Notes under the pieces: model-generated
Told to the model about the DNA's origin: nothing
What the model saw: the letters and a program-made list of their open reading frames with translations, nothing else
Databases searched by the model: none
Program-made: the position numbers and the translations under genes
In this document: one piece after another, positions 32,184-42,229 of the stretch
Position numbering within the stretch: position 1 is the first letter of the stretch
Layout: each line of letters opens with the position of its first letter
Assembly: GCF_026210795.1 (NCBI RefSeq)
Contig: NC_089438.1
Coordinates: 2,501,501 to 2,565,500, forward strand
Direction of reading: 5' to 3'
DNA: 64,000 bases
Source of the DNA: Rhizophagus irregularis
Lineage: Eukaryota; Glomeromycota; Glomeromycetes; Glomerales; Glomeraceae

Positions 32184-33705
32184 CTAGGGCTCTGATCAGT
32201 ATCGGTAAATACCGAACTGAACCGATCGGTTTTGGTATCAGATCGGTTTCAGTTTTGCAATTTACCGATACCGAATCATTTGGTAAATTACCGATTGGTT
32301 TCGGTAACTGCGGTTTCGGTATCGGTTTTGCGATTTACTGAACCGATTTACTGAACCAAAACTTTCGATAAGTTTACCGATCAGTTTTGGTAAATTTTAC
32401 CATCAGTTTCGGTAAATATTTACTGACAGTTTCGGTAAATTTTACCATCAGTTTCGGTAAATATTTACCGTCAGTTTCGGTAAATAGTTATTTAAAAAAA
32501 CGTTTCGCAACATTTTTATTAAAATAGTTAAAAAACGTTGCGAAACATTTTTTAACATGTAAATTAATGAATAAAAAAACGTTTCACAACGTTTTTTTAT
32601 TTTAACAGTTAAAAAACGTTGCGAAACGTTTTTTAACAATTAAATTAATGAATAAAAAAATGTTTCGCAACGTTTTTTAACATGTAATTTAATGAATAAA
32701 AAAACGTTTCGCAACATTTTTTTATTTTAGCAGTTAAAAAACGTTGTGAAACATTTTTTAACAATTAAATTAATGAATAAAAAAACGTTTCGCAACGTTT
32801 TTTATTAAAATAGTTAAAAAACGTTGTGAAACGTTTTTTAACATGTAATTTAGCAAATAAAAACGTTTTTCGCAACGTTTTTAATTATTTGAACAAAAAA
32901 CGTTGCGAAACATTTTTTATTAATAATTTCATAAAAAAAAAATGTTTTTCGCAAACGTTTTTAATTGTTTTTCCAAAAAACGTTGCGAAAATGTTTTTTA
33001 TCAAGTAATTTAAAGGTAGTGTGTAGTATGTGATTTTTTAATATATATTGTATGGCAAATTTTTTTGCCGATCATTTGTTTACATTTTATATATCATCGC
33101 GTGTTACATTTAATATAAACAACCAATAAAATTTAAGATTGCCTATTCGCAAAATCATATATTCCTATTCGCAATTTCATATGAGGGTTTTTGAAAATTT
33201 TTTTTAAGGAATAAAGTTTTTTAAAGTCAATAGACAAAGTTCGAAAATGTGGCTTTCTAACCATATAATTTTTATCCTTTTATGTTAAGTATAACAAAAG
33301 TTTATATTGCACAGAAATTTGCGTTACTATATTTTATAAAATTTGCCATGTCAATCAATATGAAACTATCACGTGATACACAATACCTTTAATAATAAAA
33401 AACGTTTCGCAACATTTTCAATTGTTTTAACAAAAAATGTTGCGAAAACGTTTTTTATTAATAATTTCACCAAAAAAAAAAGTTTTCGCACGTTTTTTTA
33501 ATAAAAAACATTACGAAAATGTTAAAAACGAACCGCGATAATGAATCAGTAAATCGGTTCAGTTTTCGGTAATTACCGGTCAGTTTCGGTATTGATGATT
33601 ATCGAAACCGATCGGTTTCGGTAATTAACAATACCGTTACCGATCAATTCGGTTCGGTTTCGGTTTTGGCAAAAACTGTACCGAACAAAACCGATCAGAG
33701 CCTTA
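32184..33705. mobile_element. hAT-like element with CCGATCGGTTT subterminal repeats, TSD GTTCTTTT
   Basis: Ends are TAGGGCTCTGATC and, inverted, TAAGGCTCTGATC. Perfect GTTCTTTT copies lie at 32176-32183 and 33706-33713. The uninterrupted site is at 51773-51781 in the second pogo-like copy. Subterminal zones repeat CCGATCGGTTTCGGTA in both orientations. The 1.5-kb body has no transposase. Confidence 0.94.
32480..33000. repeat. Hairpin-forming tandem repeat inside the hAT-like element
   Basis: Repeated blocks AAAAACGTTTCGCAACGTTT and its inverse AAACGTTGCGAAACGTTTT alternate with TTAATGAATAAAA spacers. Each pair can fold into a stem. A degenerate continuation is seen at 33395-33520. Confidence 0.85.
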
Positions 33706-33872
33706 GTTCTTTTTAATATAAGATTTTTGAGGATAGGTGTGATAGTGACTATAGATAGATTGTGACTATATAGGATAGATTTTAATAATAAAGTGTTTTG
33801 AACATTCAACTGGTGTGACTATATAGTAGAATGTGACTATAACGGGAGTGACTATAGAGGGAGTTGACTGTA

Positions 33873-34479
33873 CATCATATCTTTATATAGATCGTATCCT
33901 GGATCAGTTTATATTCATAACTCAGAATAATGATCTGCATTATTGGTGAATCTTTAATTCTATTTCTTTAATTCCATAATTCCTACTTTACCTAGTATGA
34001 CTTTTATTTTCATTAATTCTATACTTGGTTTTTGCTGATTATATCGGCAAATGATCGGTAAAGTGATATAAAGTATGTCCACTATGTCTTTCTCCACAGC
34101 AAAACAGAAGATTATAAAAATATAAAAATGTAAAATTTGTTTATCTTATGCAAAACGTCTACATTTTGACATTTTGTGTTATTTCCTTTTTTGAATCCTA
34201 AAATATTCTTATATAACTTTATAAATTGTGGATCATATATACATATATATTGCAGCCTAACAGGGCAGACATCCCCATATTATCACAATATTGCTGATCA
34301 TTTTGCCGATCACTTATCTAATATTATCATATAAAAAAATACCATTGAATTAATTTTTTCACAAATTCTACATAATTATGTATAAAATTTTGATTTTTCA
34401 CTTTATTTTATTTATTGTTAATAAATTAGTTCCTAAAATAATTCATAAAGATTTTACCAAATATCAGACATATATTAAT
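33873..34479. other. No gene seen
   Basis: AT-rich unique-looking sequence between two elements. The 63-codon ORF at 34378 runs into the next element and is not supported. Confidence 0.5.
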
Positions 34480-34888
34480 TTTACAATAATTGGGGATGCC
34501 CGCAGCAAAAGCCGGGGCTCGGCAAATCACGTGATTTTGCGAAAATCACAATTTAATATTATTGGTTAATTTAGTAAATCGCAATTTATTTTATCATTTT
34601 TAAAGATTTTTGAAATCAGTTTTTTGCAAACTAGGGTAAAATTTTGCAAGAAATTCATTAAAACATTGGTTTTTTTTCTAGCAAGTTTATATTATCCATT
34701 AAATATAATAAAATAAAAATACAAAAATCATAAATTATAAAATATTATATTTTTTTAATATGCTATGAATAAAAAATTTTTTTTTTCTCTAAAAGATTGG
34801 ATTAATAAATATATAATTATAATAAAATTTTAAAATCAAAATTTTGGCCGAGCCCCGGCTTTTGCTGTGGGCGTCCCCAATTGTAAAC
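34480..34888. mobile_element. Inverted-repeat element (GCAAAAGCCGGGGCTCGG ends)
   Basis: A 36-bp near-perfect inverted repeat lies at each end: ATTGGGGATGCCCGCAGC left, and ATTGGGGACGCCCACAGC right when reversed, both continuing AAAAGCCGGGGCTCGGC. TCACGTGA lies just inside at 34527. No ORF. No convincing target duplication. Confidence 0.75.
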
Positions 34889-35463
34889 ATTTATTTAATG
34901 ATAACTTTTGAGTTATCAAAAATTATTCATATCAGTTACCGGAAATGTCACAAAAAAAGAAGGCAAAATTTTTTTACTAAAGTTGGTAAAAAAAAATTTG
35001 TGATACAATATTCTTTTTAAGTATACAATATATGTATATAATCAAAGTTGGCCAAAATTAATTAAATCAGGATAAATTTGCAAATCAATAATTCATAATT
35101 CTGGCCAAAATTTTGTTAATTCTGGCCAGATTCATAATGCTGGCCTAAATTTAGGTAAAATGAAAAAATTTAGGTTATATATCACATCATATTTATACAA
35201 TATAATCAGTTTAATTAAAAAAAAAATTTTAAACTTAGTGACCACTTCTACAATTTTATTAAAAAAATATTCACATAATCTTTATTATTCAACTTGAATC
35301 TTTATTTAAAGTTAATGTATTTTTTATATTAAAAATAAAAAAAATAAAAGATCAAAAATTAGTACTATTATGATGAACAATGACAATTGCGCCATAAGTA
35401 TTAATCAAAAATTCATAAAATTTAAAATACAAATACTTTTGACATTACTGACATTTTTTACTT

Positions 35464-36060
35464 AATTTACAAAGTCAATTTACTTAGAGCCAAAGTGCTG
35501 AAATTACGCTCTGAAGTTTCAGATCAGGTATATAAAATATAAACACTAATTACGCCATAAGCATCAATTAAAAATTCATGATAATTAAGATGTGAGTAGA
35601 TTTGACAATACTGAACAATTTTCACTTAATTTAATAAGATGATTTACTTAGATCGAAAGTGCCAAAAATACACTCTGAAGTTGTTGATCAGGTGTAAAAA
35701 AATTTAAAGATCGAAAATTAGTACTGTTACGAATAATGACAGTTGCATTATGTGTATTAACTAATAATTCACAAAAATTAAAATACAAGTATTTTTGATT
35801 TTACCGAACATTTTTCACTTAATTTACAAAGTCAATTTACTTAGGTCCAAAGTGCCGAAATTACGCTCTGAAGTTGCTAAACAAAATTTAAAGTTAGTTT
35901 AATTATAAAAATTAAAGTAGTTACGCCAGTATTATTAATAAACTTACAAAATTTGAGATATACATAGGTAGTTTTGATCTTTTTGAACAATATTCACTTA
36001 ATTTACAAAGGCGATTTACTTAGAACCAAAATGGAAAAATTACGCTCCAAAAGTTTAATA
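35464..36060. repeat. Tandem repeat of 164-193 bp, four units
   Basis: Units start at 35464, 35628, 35821 and 36000 with AATTTACAAAGTCAATTTAC and then CCAAAGTGCCGAAATTACGC. They are related to the 174-bp units at 16599 but more diverged from one another. Confidence 0.8.
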
Positions 36061-36340
36061 ATATTAAGAAATAATGTAATTTTTCTATTTTTTCATATTT
36101 TATGTAAAACCTACCCAAATAACCTCCATTACAAGCTTAGAAAATCTTTTTCTACTCATAAAATTACATATATTTTTGCTTTTAAAACTGCATATTTTTT
36201 TATACTTCAACTTCAATCTTGAAAAAATGCGTTTTTAAGGGGAGTTTTAAAAAAAAAATTGTTAATAAAGATCGGAAAATAAAGATAGAAATTGATAGAA
36301 TACATGATAATCTATTAATTTTTTAACTTGTATAAATATA

Positions 36341-36753
36341 GGGGACGTCTAAAGCGGAGTCAAATCACGTGACTTCGAAAAAAATTTATTTTCTAAATAA
36401 AATTTTTCGCAATATATATACGACCTTTTAAACATATATACTAAGTGTATTTTGGCCTGCTCTGCAAGTTTACTTAGAATGACAAAATGAGTTTTGAATG
36501 CCGTTTTCGATTTATTTGACTTTTCATTTTTGTCTATCCATTTTTGGATATGATCGGCAAAAAAGCTTTTGCTAATATATAAAGTGAAAACCAGTATTCA
36601 AAATCTACCTTTTAACCTTAAGTAAACTCGTAGAGCAGGCTAAAATACACTTATTTTATGATTTTCAAGTTTATGTTAAACTTGATTCATAAAAAAATTA
36701 GTTCACTTATATTATATCGAATCACGTGATTTGACTCCGCTTTAGACGACCCC
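36341..36753. mobile_element. hAT-like MITE (GTCTAAAGC ends), TSD TAAATATA
   Basis: Perfect TAAATATA copies at 36333-36340 and 36754-36761 bound a 413-bp element starting GGGGACGTCTAAAGC and ending GCTTTAGACGACCC. Its interior aligns with 13683-14094. TCACGTGA lies near both ends (36365, 36722). Confidence 0.9.
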
Positions 36754-37171
36754 TAAATATAGTATATTGGAATTTAGCATTTAACTATAAAATAACATAA
36801 TTTGCTCAATGTTACACAAAATAATTTTAATATGAAAATGATCTGCATGTGACATTTCCAGTGACTGATATTTATTTTAGCCATTTATTCTTGAATACCT
36901 AAATAATATACTGTAAAAGTTTCAAGTTTTGTCTAAAGATCTGTGACTTTGCTTAAGGCTTTAAAGTCAGATATGATTGGTATATATATAGCATATATAT
37001 TAATTATTGAAAATTAGACATAAAATCTAACTTTGGAAACACACTTTATTTTGCCAGGACCCCAGAAAATGCTTATATATGTAAGGTACCAAGGTGCTTC
37101 ATCGGTAATGTTTTAGAAGTCAGGATCTACGTGAAATCCTTATTTTCCGTAAATAGTAAAGATTCACGTGA

Positions 37172-37876
37172 ATCCTTCTCCACCTCAATGGATCCTTAGA
37201 ATTAAAAAAGTTTAAAGAATCCCTAAGGATAGGAAAGAATCCTTAGGGATATTTATTTAATTTTTATTAATAGATTATTTATTGATTTTTATTAAAATCT
37301 ATTTATTAATTTATATATTTAATGTGTATTTATTTATCTTTAATATTATTGTATATATTATGTATTTCTCTAGTTAATAAAAATAAAACAATAATTTAAA
37401 TATAAAATATAAAAACAACTAATAAATAAAGTTAAAAAAAAATAATTATGTAAGTTTCACAATGAAACTTATTGCTTTTTCTTAATTCTTCTGTTGATAT
37501 CCAGACAACCTAAAAAAAATTAAACATCATTTAACGCTTTTATTAAAAAGGAAGCAATTGAAGTTTCGCAATGAAACTTACCTATTATTAAATTATTTTC
37601 TCTCTAATCGATACCCAGATCATGGTATAATGTCAATAGCGTCATTTGATTTTGAAGCAGGAGGGTTATCGATCCTAATTGCTTGCATGACTTTTACAAT
37701 ATCTGGGTGATTTCCAATTGAAAAAGTATCAATCTGTTCATGGATTCACTAATAGCTGATCTATAGCAAGCGATAGTATTCCCCTATTGAAACCTACTCG
37801 TCTAAAAAAAAGAAAAAGATTGAAACGTTAATAAACGTTTTATTAAAATAAATAATTTAAAGAAGCCTTCACTTAC
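37172..37876 (-). other. Possible 3' part of the micro-exon array
   Basis: Candidate donors on the minus strand (GTAAGTTTCATTGCGAAAC near 37563-37582) suggest further exons, but reading frames are interrupted. The outer part (37172-37440) is AT-rich with GGATCCTTAGAATT-type repeats belonging to the insert's terminus. Confidence 0.35.
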
Positions 37877-39262
37877 CAAGTTTCCACACGTCTAAAGAAA
37901 TCAAAAGAAATGGCCATCTAAAAAGAAAAAAATCAAACATTAGTAGATATTTTGCTACAGTAAAATAAAAATTTAAATAATTCCCCACCAGTTTCTAACG
38001 TGTTAATGACCCATTCTATCTAAAGAAAAGAAAAAATTGAATTTTTTTGTTTTCAATACACTTGTTGAAACAACTTATAGTGCGTGTCTAATACTGAAAT
38101 TAATCCGAAAGATGTCATCTTCGATATCTTTTTTCCTTTGTCATTATTCTGTAAGTATTTTACGTCCAGAGATATTTAAAAAAGAAACACCTAAAAAAAA
38201 ATGAAAATGAGCAGTTAGTAATGCTCGTTAATATAAAAAAATCTGAAATAACTTCTTTTTTTGTTACTTACCAGTATCCAAGTTGAAAAAACACCTAAAA
38301 AAGAAAAAAAAATGAATATTTAGTATTTGTCAAAATAAAAAAAAAATTGAAACAAATTTTTTATGAAACTTACTGGTATCCCACATCAAAAAATTCCTAA
38401 AAAAGAGAAAAAATGAACAATTAGTAATGTTTGTTAAAATAAACAAAAAGAAAAAAAATAATTTTTTTTACACACTGGTATTCCGCGTCTAGAAAGGCTC
38501 AAAACCACCTAAAAAAAAAGAAAATGAACAGTTAGTGATGTTCGTTAAAATAAATAAAAAGAAAAAAAATAATTTTTTTTCTTACTTGCCAGTATTTCAC
38601 ATCCAAAAAGGCTCAAAATTACCTAAAAAAAAGAAAAACGAACAGTTAGTAATGTTTGTTAATATAAAAAAAATGAAATTTTTTTTGTTTACTTGTAAAA
38701 GTCCTATTCGAATATCCAAACCCAAAAAAAAAAAATAGAATAGTTAATAATATTCATTAATATGAAAAAATGAATAATATTTTTTTACTTGCCAAAATCC
38801 ATGTTCAAGTACCTGAAAAAAAGGACGTCTAAAAAAAAGGAAATAAAATGAAACGTTAGTTAAGGCAACATACCATTAAAATAAATAAAAAATTAAAGTG
38901 TAAGCTTACCGAAATGCCACATGCAAAGGAAATCTGAAAGAACCTAAAAAGAAAAGACCTGACCGTCTAAAAAAAGAAAAATGAAAATGAAACATTAGTT
39001 AATGTTTCGTTAAAATAAAAAAAATTGTAAAAAAAAACTTGCCGCAAGAAAATCTGAAAGAACCGTCTAAAAAAAGAAACAACTGTTAGAAACTATTCAT
39101 TAAAAGAAAGGAAAAAAAAGTTTAAAACTTACCAGAATATCACCTTCAAAGTAATCCAAAAAAACCGTCTAGAAAAAAAAAACAAAAAAATGAATTAGAA
39201 CCTGCTCATTAAAAGAAATAATTAAATATATAAAAAAAACCTTACCAAAATCTGACTGCTGA
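37877..39262 (-). CDS. Micro-exon array gene (minus strand, uncertain)
   Basis: Reading the minus strand, at least ten short exons lie every 80-120 bp, between T-tract TAG acceptors and GTAAGT or GCAAGT donors. In order: 39246-39262 (17 nt), 39133-39168 (36), 39043-39066 (24), 38910-38966 (57), 38793-38828 (36, stop unless the inner AG is used), 38590-38622 (33), 38476-38508 (33), 38374-38396 (23), 38272-38294 (23) and 37877-37917 (41). The 36, 24, 57, 33 and 33 nt exons are exact codon multiples and open in phase 0: TVFLDYFEGDIL, TVLSDFLA, TVRSFLFRFFQISFACGIS, VILSLFGCEIL, VVLSLSRRGIP. Introns share TTAACTAATGTTTCATTTTC. Start and stop codons are not resolved and more exons may continue to about 37440. 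The product is unknown; many exons are hydrophobic. Confidence 0.45.
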
Positions 39263-39867
39263 CTAAAAAAATAGCGAAACATTATTTAATGTTTCATTAT
39301 GGATTTTGTAGAGAGAGGGAAAAGAATAGGGTAAAGAAATAGAACGAGAAAGGGAAAAGGTGAGAGAGGGAATAAAGACGAAAGTTTTGTAAAAAAAAAA
39401 TTCCATATCAAGATATCAGATGGCCGATCATTAAACATTAAGATTATAACACGTGATACACGTAATTTTTTAATTTTAAAATAAAAATAAAATTTTTTAA
39501 AGATTTAGATATAAGGAATATATAAGGATTTTTTATATGGAATCTTTAAAGAATCTTTAAGGATCTGTAAACTTATAGATTCCTTAAGGGTATTTTACAA
39601 ATCAGTATGGATTTTTAAAGAATCCATAAAATTACAGATCCTTAAGGATTCTAAAGTAATTTATGGAATCTTTAAGAATCTATATTCCAAAAAATTTACT
39701 GATGTTAGCCAACATAGTAAAGTTTTATAATGTAAGAATTTTATAATGCTTAATTTTAAGAAAATTTTATACTATGTAAGATAATTAAATTGCATATTTT
39801 TGGTATTATTTTAAGACTGTTGCTAACTTTCTCTCCGAGTAAAGATCACTTAGGGTGATTTCACCCA

Positions 39868-40005
39868 GGTGATTTCATGTCCTATAAAAATTTAATTGAA
39901 AAAATCAGGTGATTTCACGTCCTATAAAAATTTAATTAAAAAAATCAGGTGATTTCATGTCCTATAAAAATTTAATTGTAAATCAGATGATTTCACTTGA
40001 AAAAA
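39868..40005. repeat. Tandem repeat of about 44 bp in the MULE terminus
   Basis: Three to four units of AGGTGATTTCATGTCCTATA followed by AAAATTTAATTGAAAAAATC lie directly outside the transposase stop codon. Subterminal repeats of this kind are commonly transposase binding sites. Confidence 0.85.
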
Positions 40006-40950
40006 AAAATAGTCGGTAATTCACTCATATAAAAAATTTTATTATCTGTTATTATTATATGATATTTAATAAAATGACCTATACATCTCAAAAAAATTAT
40101 TAAACATTTGGACATTGTGGGGCATAATGACCAGTTTGATGGCATTTTTTACAATATCTTTCTCTTGTTTTACCAGCTTGAGTTGCTACAACTCTCTCTT
40201 CATTTTCATTATTAGTGATATTAGTTATATTTCGCATATGCCTTGCTTTCTTTTTTTGGGTTCACCACATGATCTGTACCTATTAGATTATCTACCTTTA
40301 TGTTGTACTCTTAATGGATTACCAATATGCATAGAAACTATATTTTCCTGATGTTCGAATAATTCTACTTTTGTATTTTCAATAAAACATTTTACTTGAT
40401 TGACAAATTCATCAACTTTATCAGTTCGAATAGCAAATCAAGAGCTTTTTTAGCATATCCCATACCAAATCTATACTTTTGTTTAGGACCCTGCAGTTGT
40501 ACAATATTAGGAGTTTGCCTAAAATTTGCGAGATGTTGAAATGATAATTGAGGTATGGGCTGTTCTAACTCACTCAACTTATTTTCTCCAATATGATATA
40601 TTGGCATTACATTTTTCTCATGTTCATTATATTTACTATTATTATACCATCGTTGAGAAACAAGTGATATATGAAACTGTGCAGTAGTTGAATAAGACAT
40701 AACCCGAAAAAAGTGCCTGCATATAATTCCTCTATTAATAAGCCAAAGACAAGTACATAAATGTGAACTATCATCAAGAAGAATAACATATTGTGGTTCT
40801 GATTTTTGTCCACGATGTCTAGTTACTTTCCATACTTGCTGAATACTATTGTGTGATATATTTTCAATTAATGAAGAAAATAGAGATTGAGGTTGGTCAT
40901 AATCATCTTCTCTAGCCATTTTTTGTTGATAAAAATCATTTCCAATCTAA

Positions 40951-42044
40951 AAAAAAAAAATATTTTTTATTAGTAGCTCTAAGCACAGGTTTTTACTATG
41001 ATCGCTAAGCATTGTTGATATCTAACCTTAAAAATTATATAAAAATAAGCAAATCAATCTTCTAACCTAATTAAATTTTTATTATAACACATATAATTTA
41101 TAAAATATATTTATTAATTAATATATTTTATTAAATCCAATTTTAAATATGTTGTGAAGCTATAAAACTAAACATAATATACAAGTAGATTAATAATATT
41201 CAATTAATAAAGTTAATAAACAGTAAGAGAAAAATTCGAAATTAATACTATTACAAAAAATGTAAATTTCTCCATAAGTATTATACTTATACCTATAAAA
41301 ATTAATATGTAGGTATTTTTGACCTTGCTGAACAATTTTCAATTAATTTAGAAAGTCGATTTCATTTGACTGAAGTAGTGTAATTACGCTCTGAAGTTAT
41401 AAACGAAAAAGTAGTTATTACCGTTAAAAAAAATATGCTTTTCTATATAAATATCATACTTAGCCTTATGAAAATTAAAATACAAGTAGATTTAACTTGC
41501 TGAATAACCTTACTTAAGCATAAAAGATAATTTGATATAACTAAAGTGGTAAGTAGTGAAATTATATTTTAAAGTAAAACATATTTACAGTAATTTTATT
41601 TAACAAAATAAACATGTATAATATAGTAATTTTATATTAAAAATAATGCACTGAGTTTAATAAAAATTAAAAAGATACTATTGAAAGATAATCAATAAAA
41701 CATTGAAAAAAAAAACTGAAATTCCATCAAAAAAAATTTTTGTTTATGTATTTATATAAAATCGTGAAATGTAGTACAAAATTAACACTTACCGTTAGTG
41801 AAAATAAATAAAAATTAATTATAAATTCAATATATAATAATTTAAAAAGTTCTATAAATATGAAAAATAAGCAACTAGAAACTCTTAGTATTTTAAAATA
41901 ATACCAAAAATATGCAATTTAATTATCTTACATAGTATAAAATTTTCTTAAAATTAAGCATTATAAAATTCTTACATCATAAAATTTTTCTATGTTGGCT
42001 AAGCACCTTGGTACCTTACATATATAAGCATTTTCTGGGGTCCT
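40951..42044 (-). mobile_element. Second copy of the ATTTTGCC-element, inside the MULE intron
   Basis: The reversed sequence aligns with 37056-37101, 39713-39829, 45004-45236, 45828-45872 and 46117-46940, in that order. It therefore supplies the uninterrupted version of the host element. Its right end keeps AGGACCCCAGAAAATGC (reversed, ending 42044); the other end lacks the terminal repeat and merges with the polypyrimidine tract of the intron acceptor. Confidence 0.8.
41250..41580 (-). repeat. Two units of the ~170-bp repeat family
   Basis: Contains TTTCAATTAATTTAGAAAGT, then GTGTAATTACGCTCTGAAGT and a second, weaker unit. The inverted counterpart is 46170-46640. They show that the repeat is an ancestral part of the composite hAT-like element. 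Confidence 0.75.
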
Positions 42045-42229
42045 GCCATAATTATAATTTGGGATGTCATAATTCATTCGGTTTATATATAATTTACTAT
42101 GTAAAGTGCCAAAATAATTTGGGATGCCATAATTGAATTTGGGATTTTACTTATAATTACAGCAGTTTAAAATAATTTGGGTGGCATGTATAATTAATAC
42201 TAACATTAAGTTCTCACTTTAATTAACTA
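42045..42229. other. Short ATAATTTGGGATG repeats in the MULE intron
   Basis: Four imperfect copies of ATAATTTGGGATGYCATAAT lie at 42053, 42113, 42135 and 42170, some inverted. They may be the remains of another small element at the intron's 5' side. No coding function. Confidence 0.5.

Larger units (their letters stand above)
19133..33870. mobile_element. Pogo-like non-autonomous element expanded by nested insertions
   Basis: Left end CAGTCAACTCTCTTTATAGT and inverted right end CAGTCAACTCCCTCTATAGT are flanked by TA (19131-19132, 33871-33872). The element's own sequence is only about 1 kb: 19133-19186, 21893-22387, 32046-32183 and 33706-33870. It aligns collinearly with 50991-51939, which lacks the insertions. 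The rest is three minus-strand retro-units, six plus-strand retro-units and a hAT-like element. Its own interior carries degenerate repeats with CCATTCGATTCGTCT. Confidence 0.92.
34933..36867. mobile_element. Non-autonomous element with CAGTTACCGGAAATGTC ends
   Basis: Same family as 17182-18597: left CAGTTACCGGAAATGTCA, right inverted CAGTCACTGGAAATGTCA, both flanked by AT-rich ATAT. It has swallowed a tandem-repeat block (35464-36060) and the hAT-like MITE 36341-36753. Shared internal words include TTCTGGCCAAAATTTT. Confidence 0.75.
37102..39712 (-). mobile_element. Insert carrying a micro-exon array
   Basis: The insertion splits GGTGCTT from AGCCAACATAG, which are adjacent in the intronic copy (42000, reversed). 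Its ends are short inverted repeats CATCGGTAA and, reversed, CATCAGTAAATTT. Both outer 200-500-bp zones are rich in GGATTCTTTAAAGAATCC-like palindromic words. The inside is the minus-strand exon array. Whether the array moves with the element, or the element captured host exons, cannot be told. Confidence 0.6.

Noticed and set aside
34378-34569. 63-codon ORF MYKILIFHFIL
   Set aside because: It runs across the left end of an inverted-repeat element and its composition is that of AT-rich filler.
40115-40351. 78-codon plus-strand ORF
   Set aside because: It is antisense to the CCHC and SWIM part of the MULE transposase.
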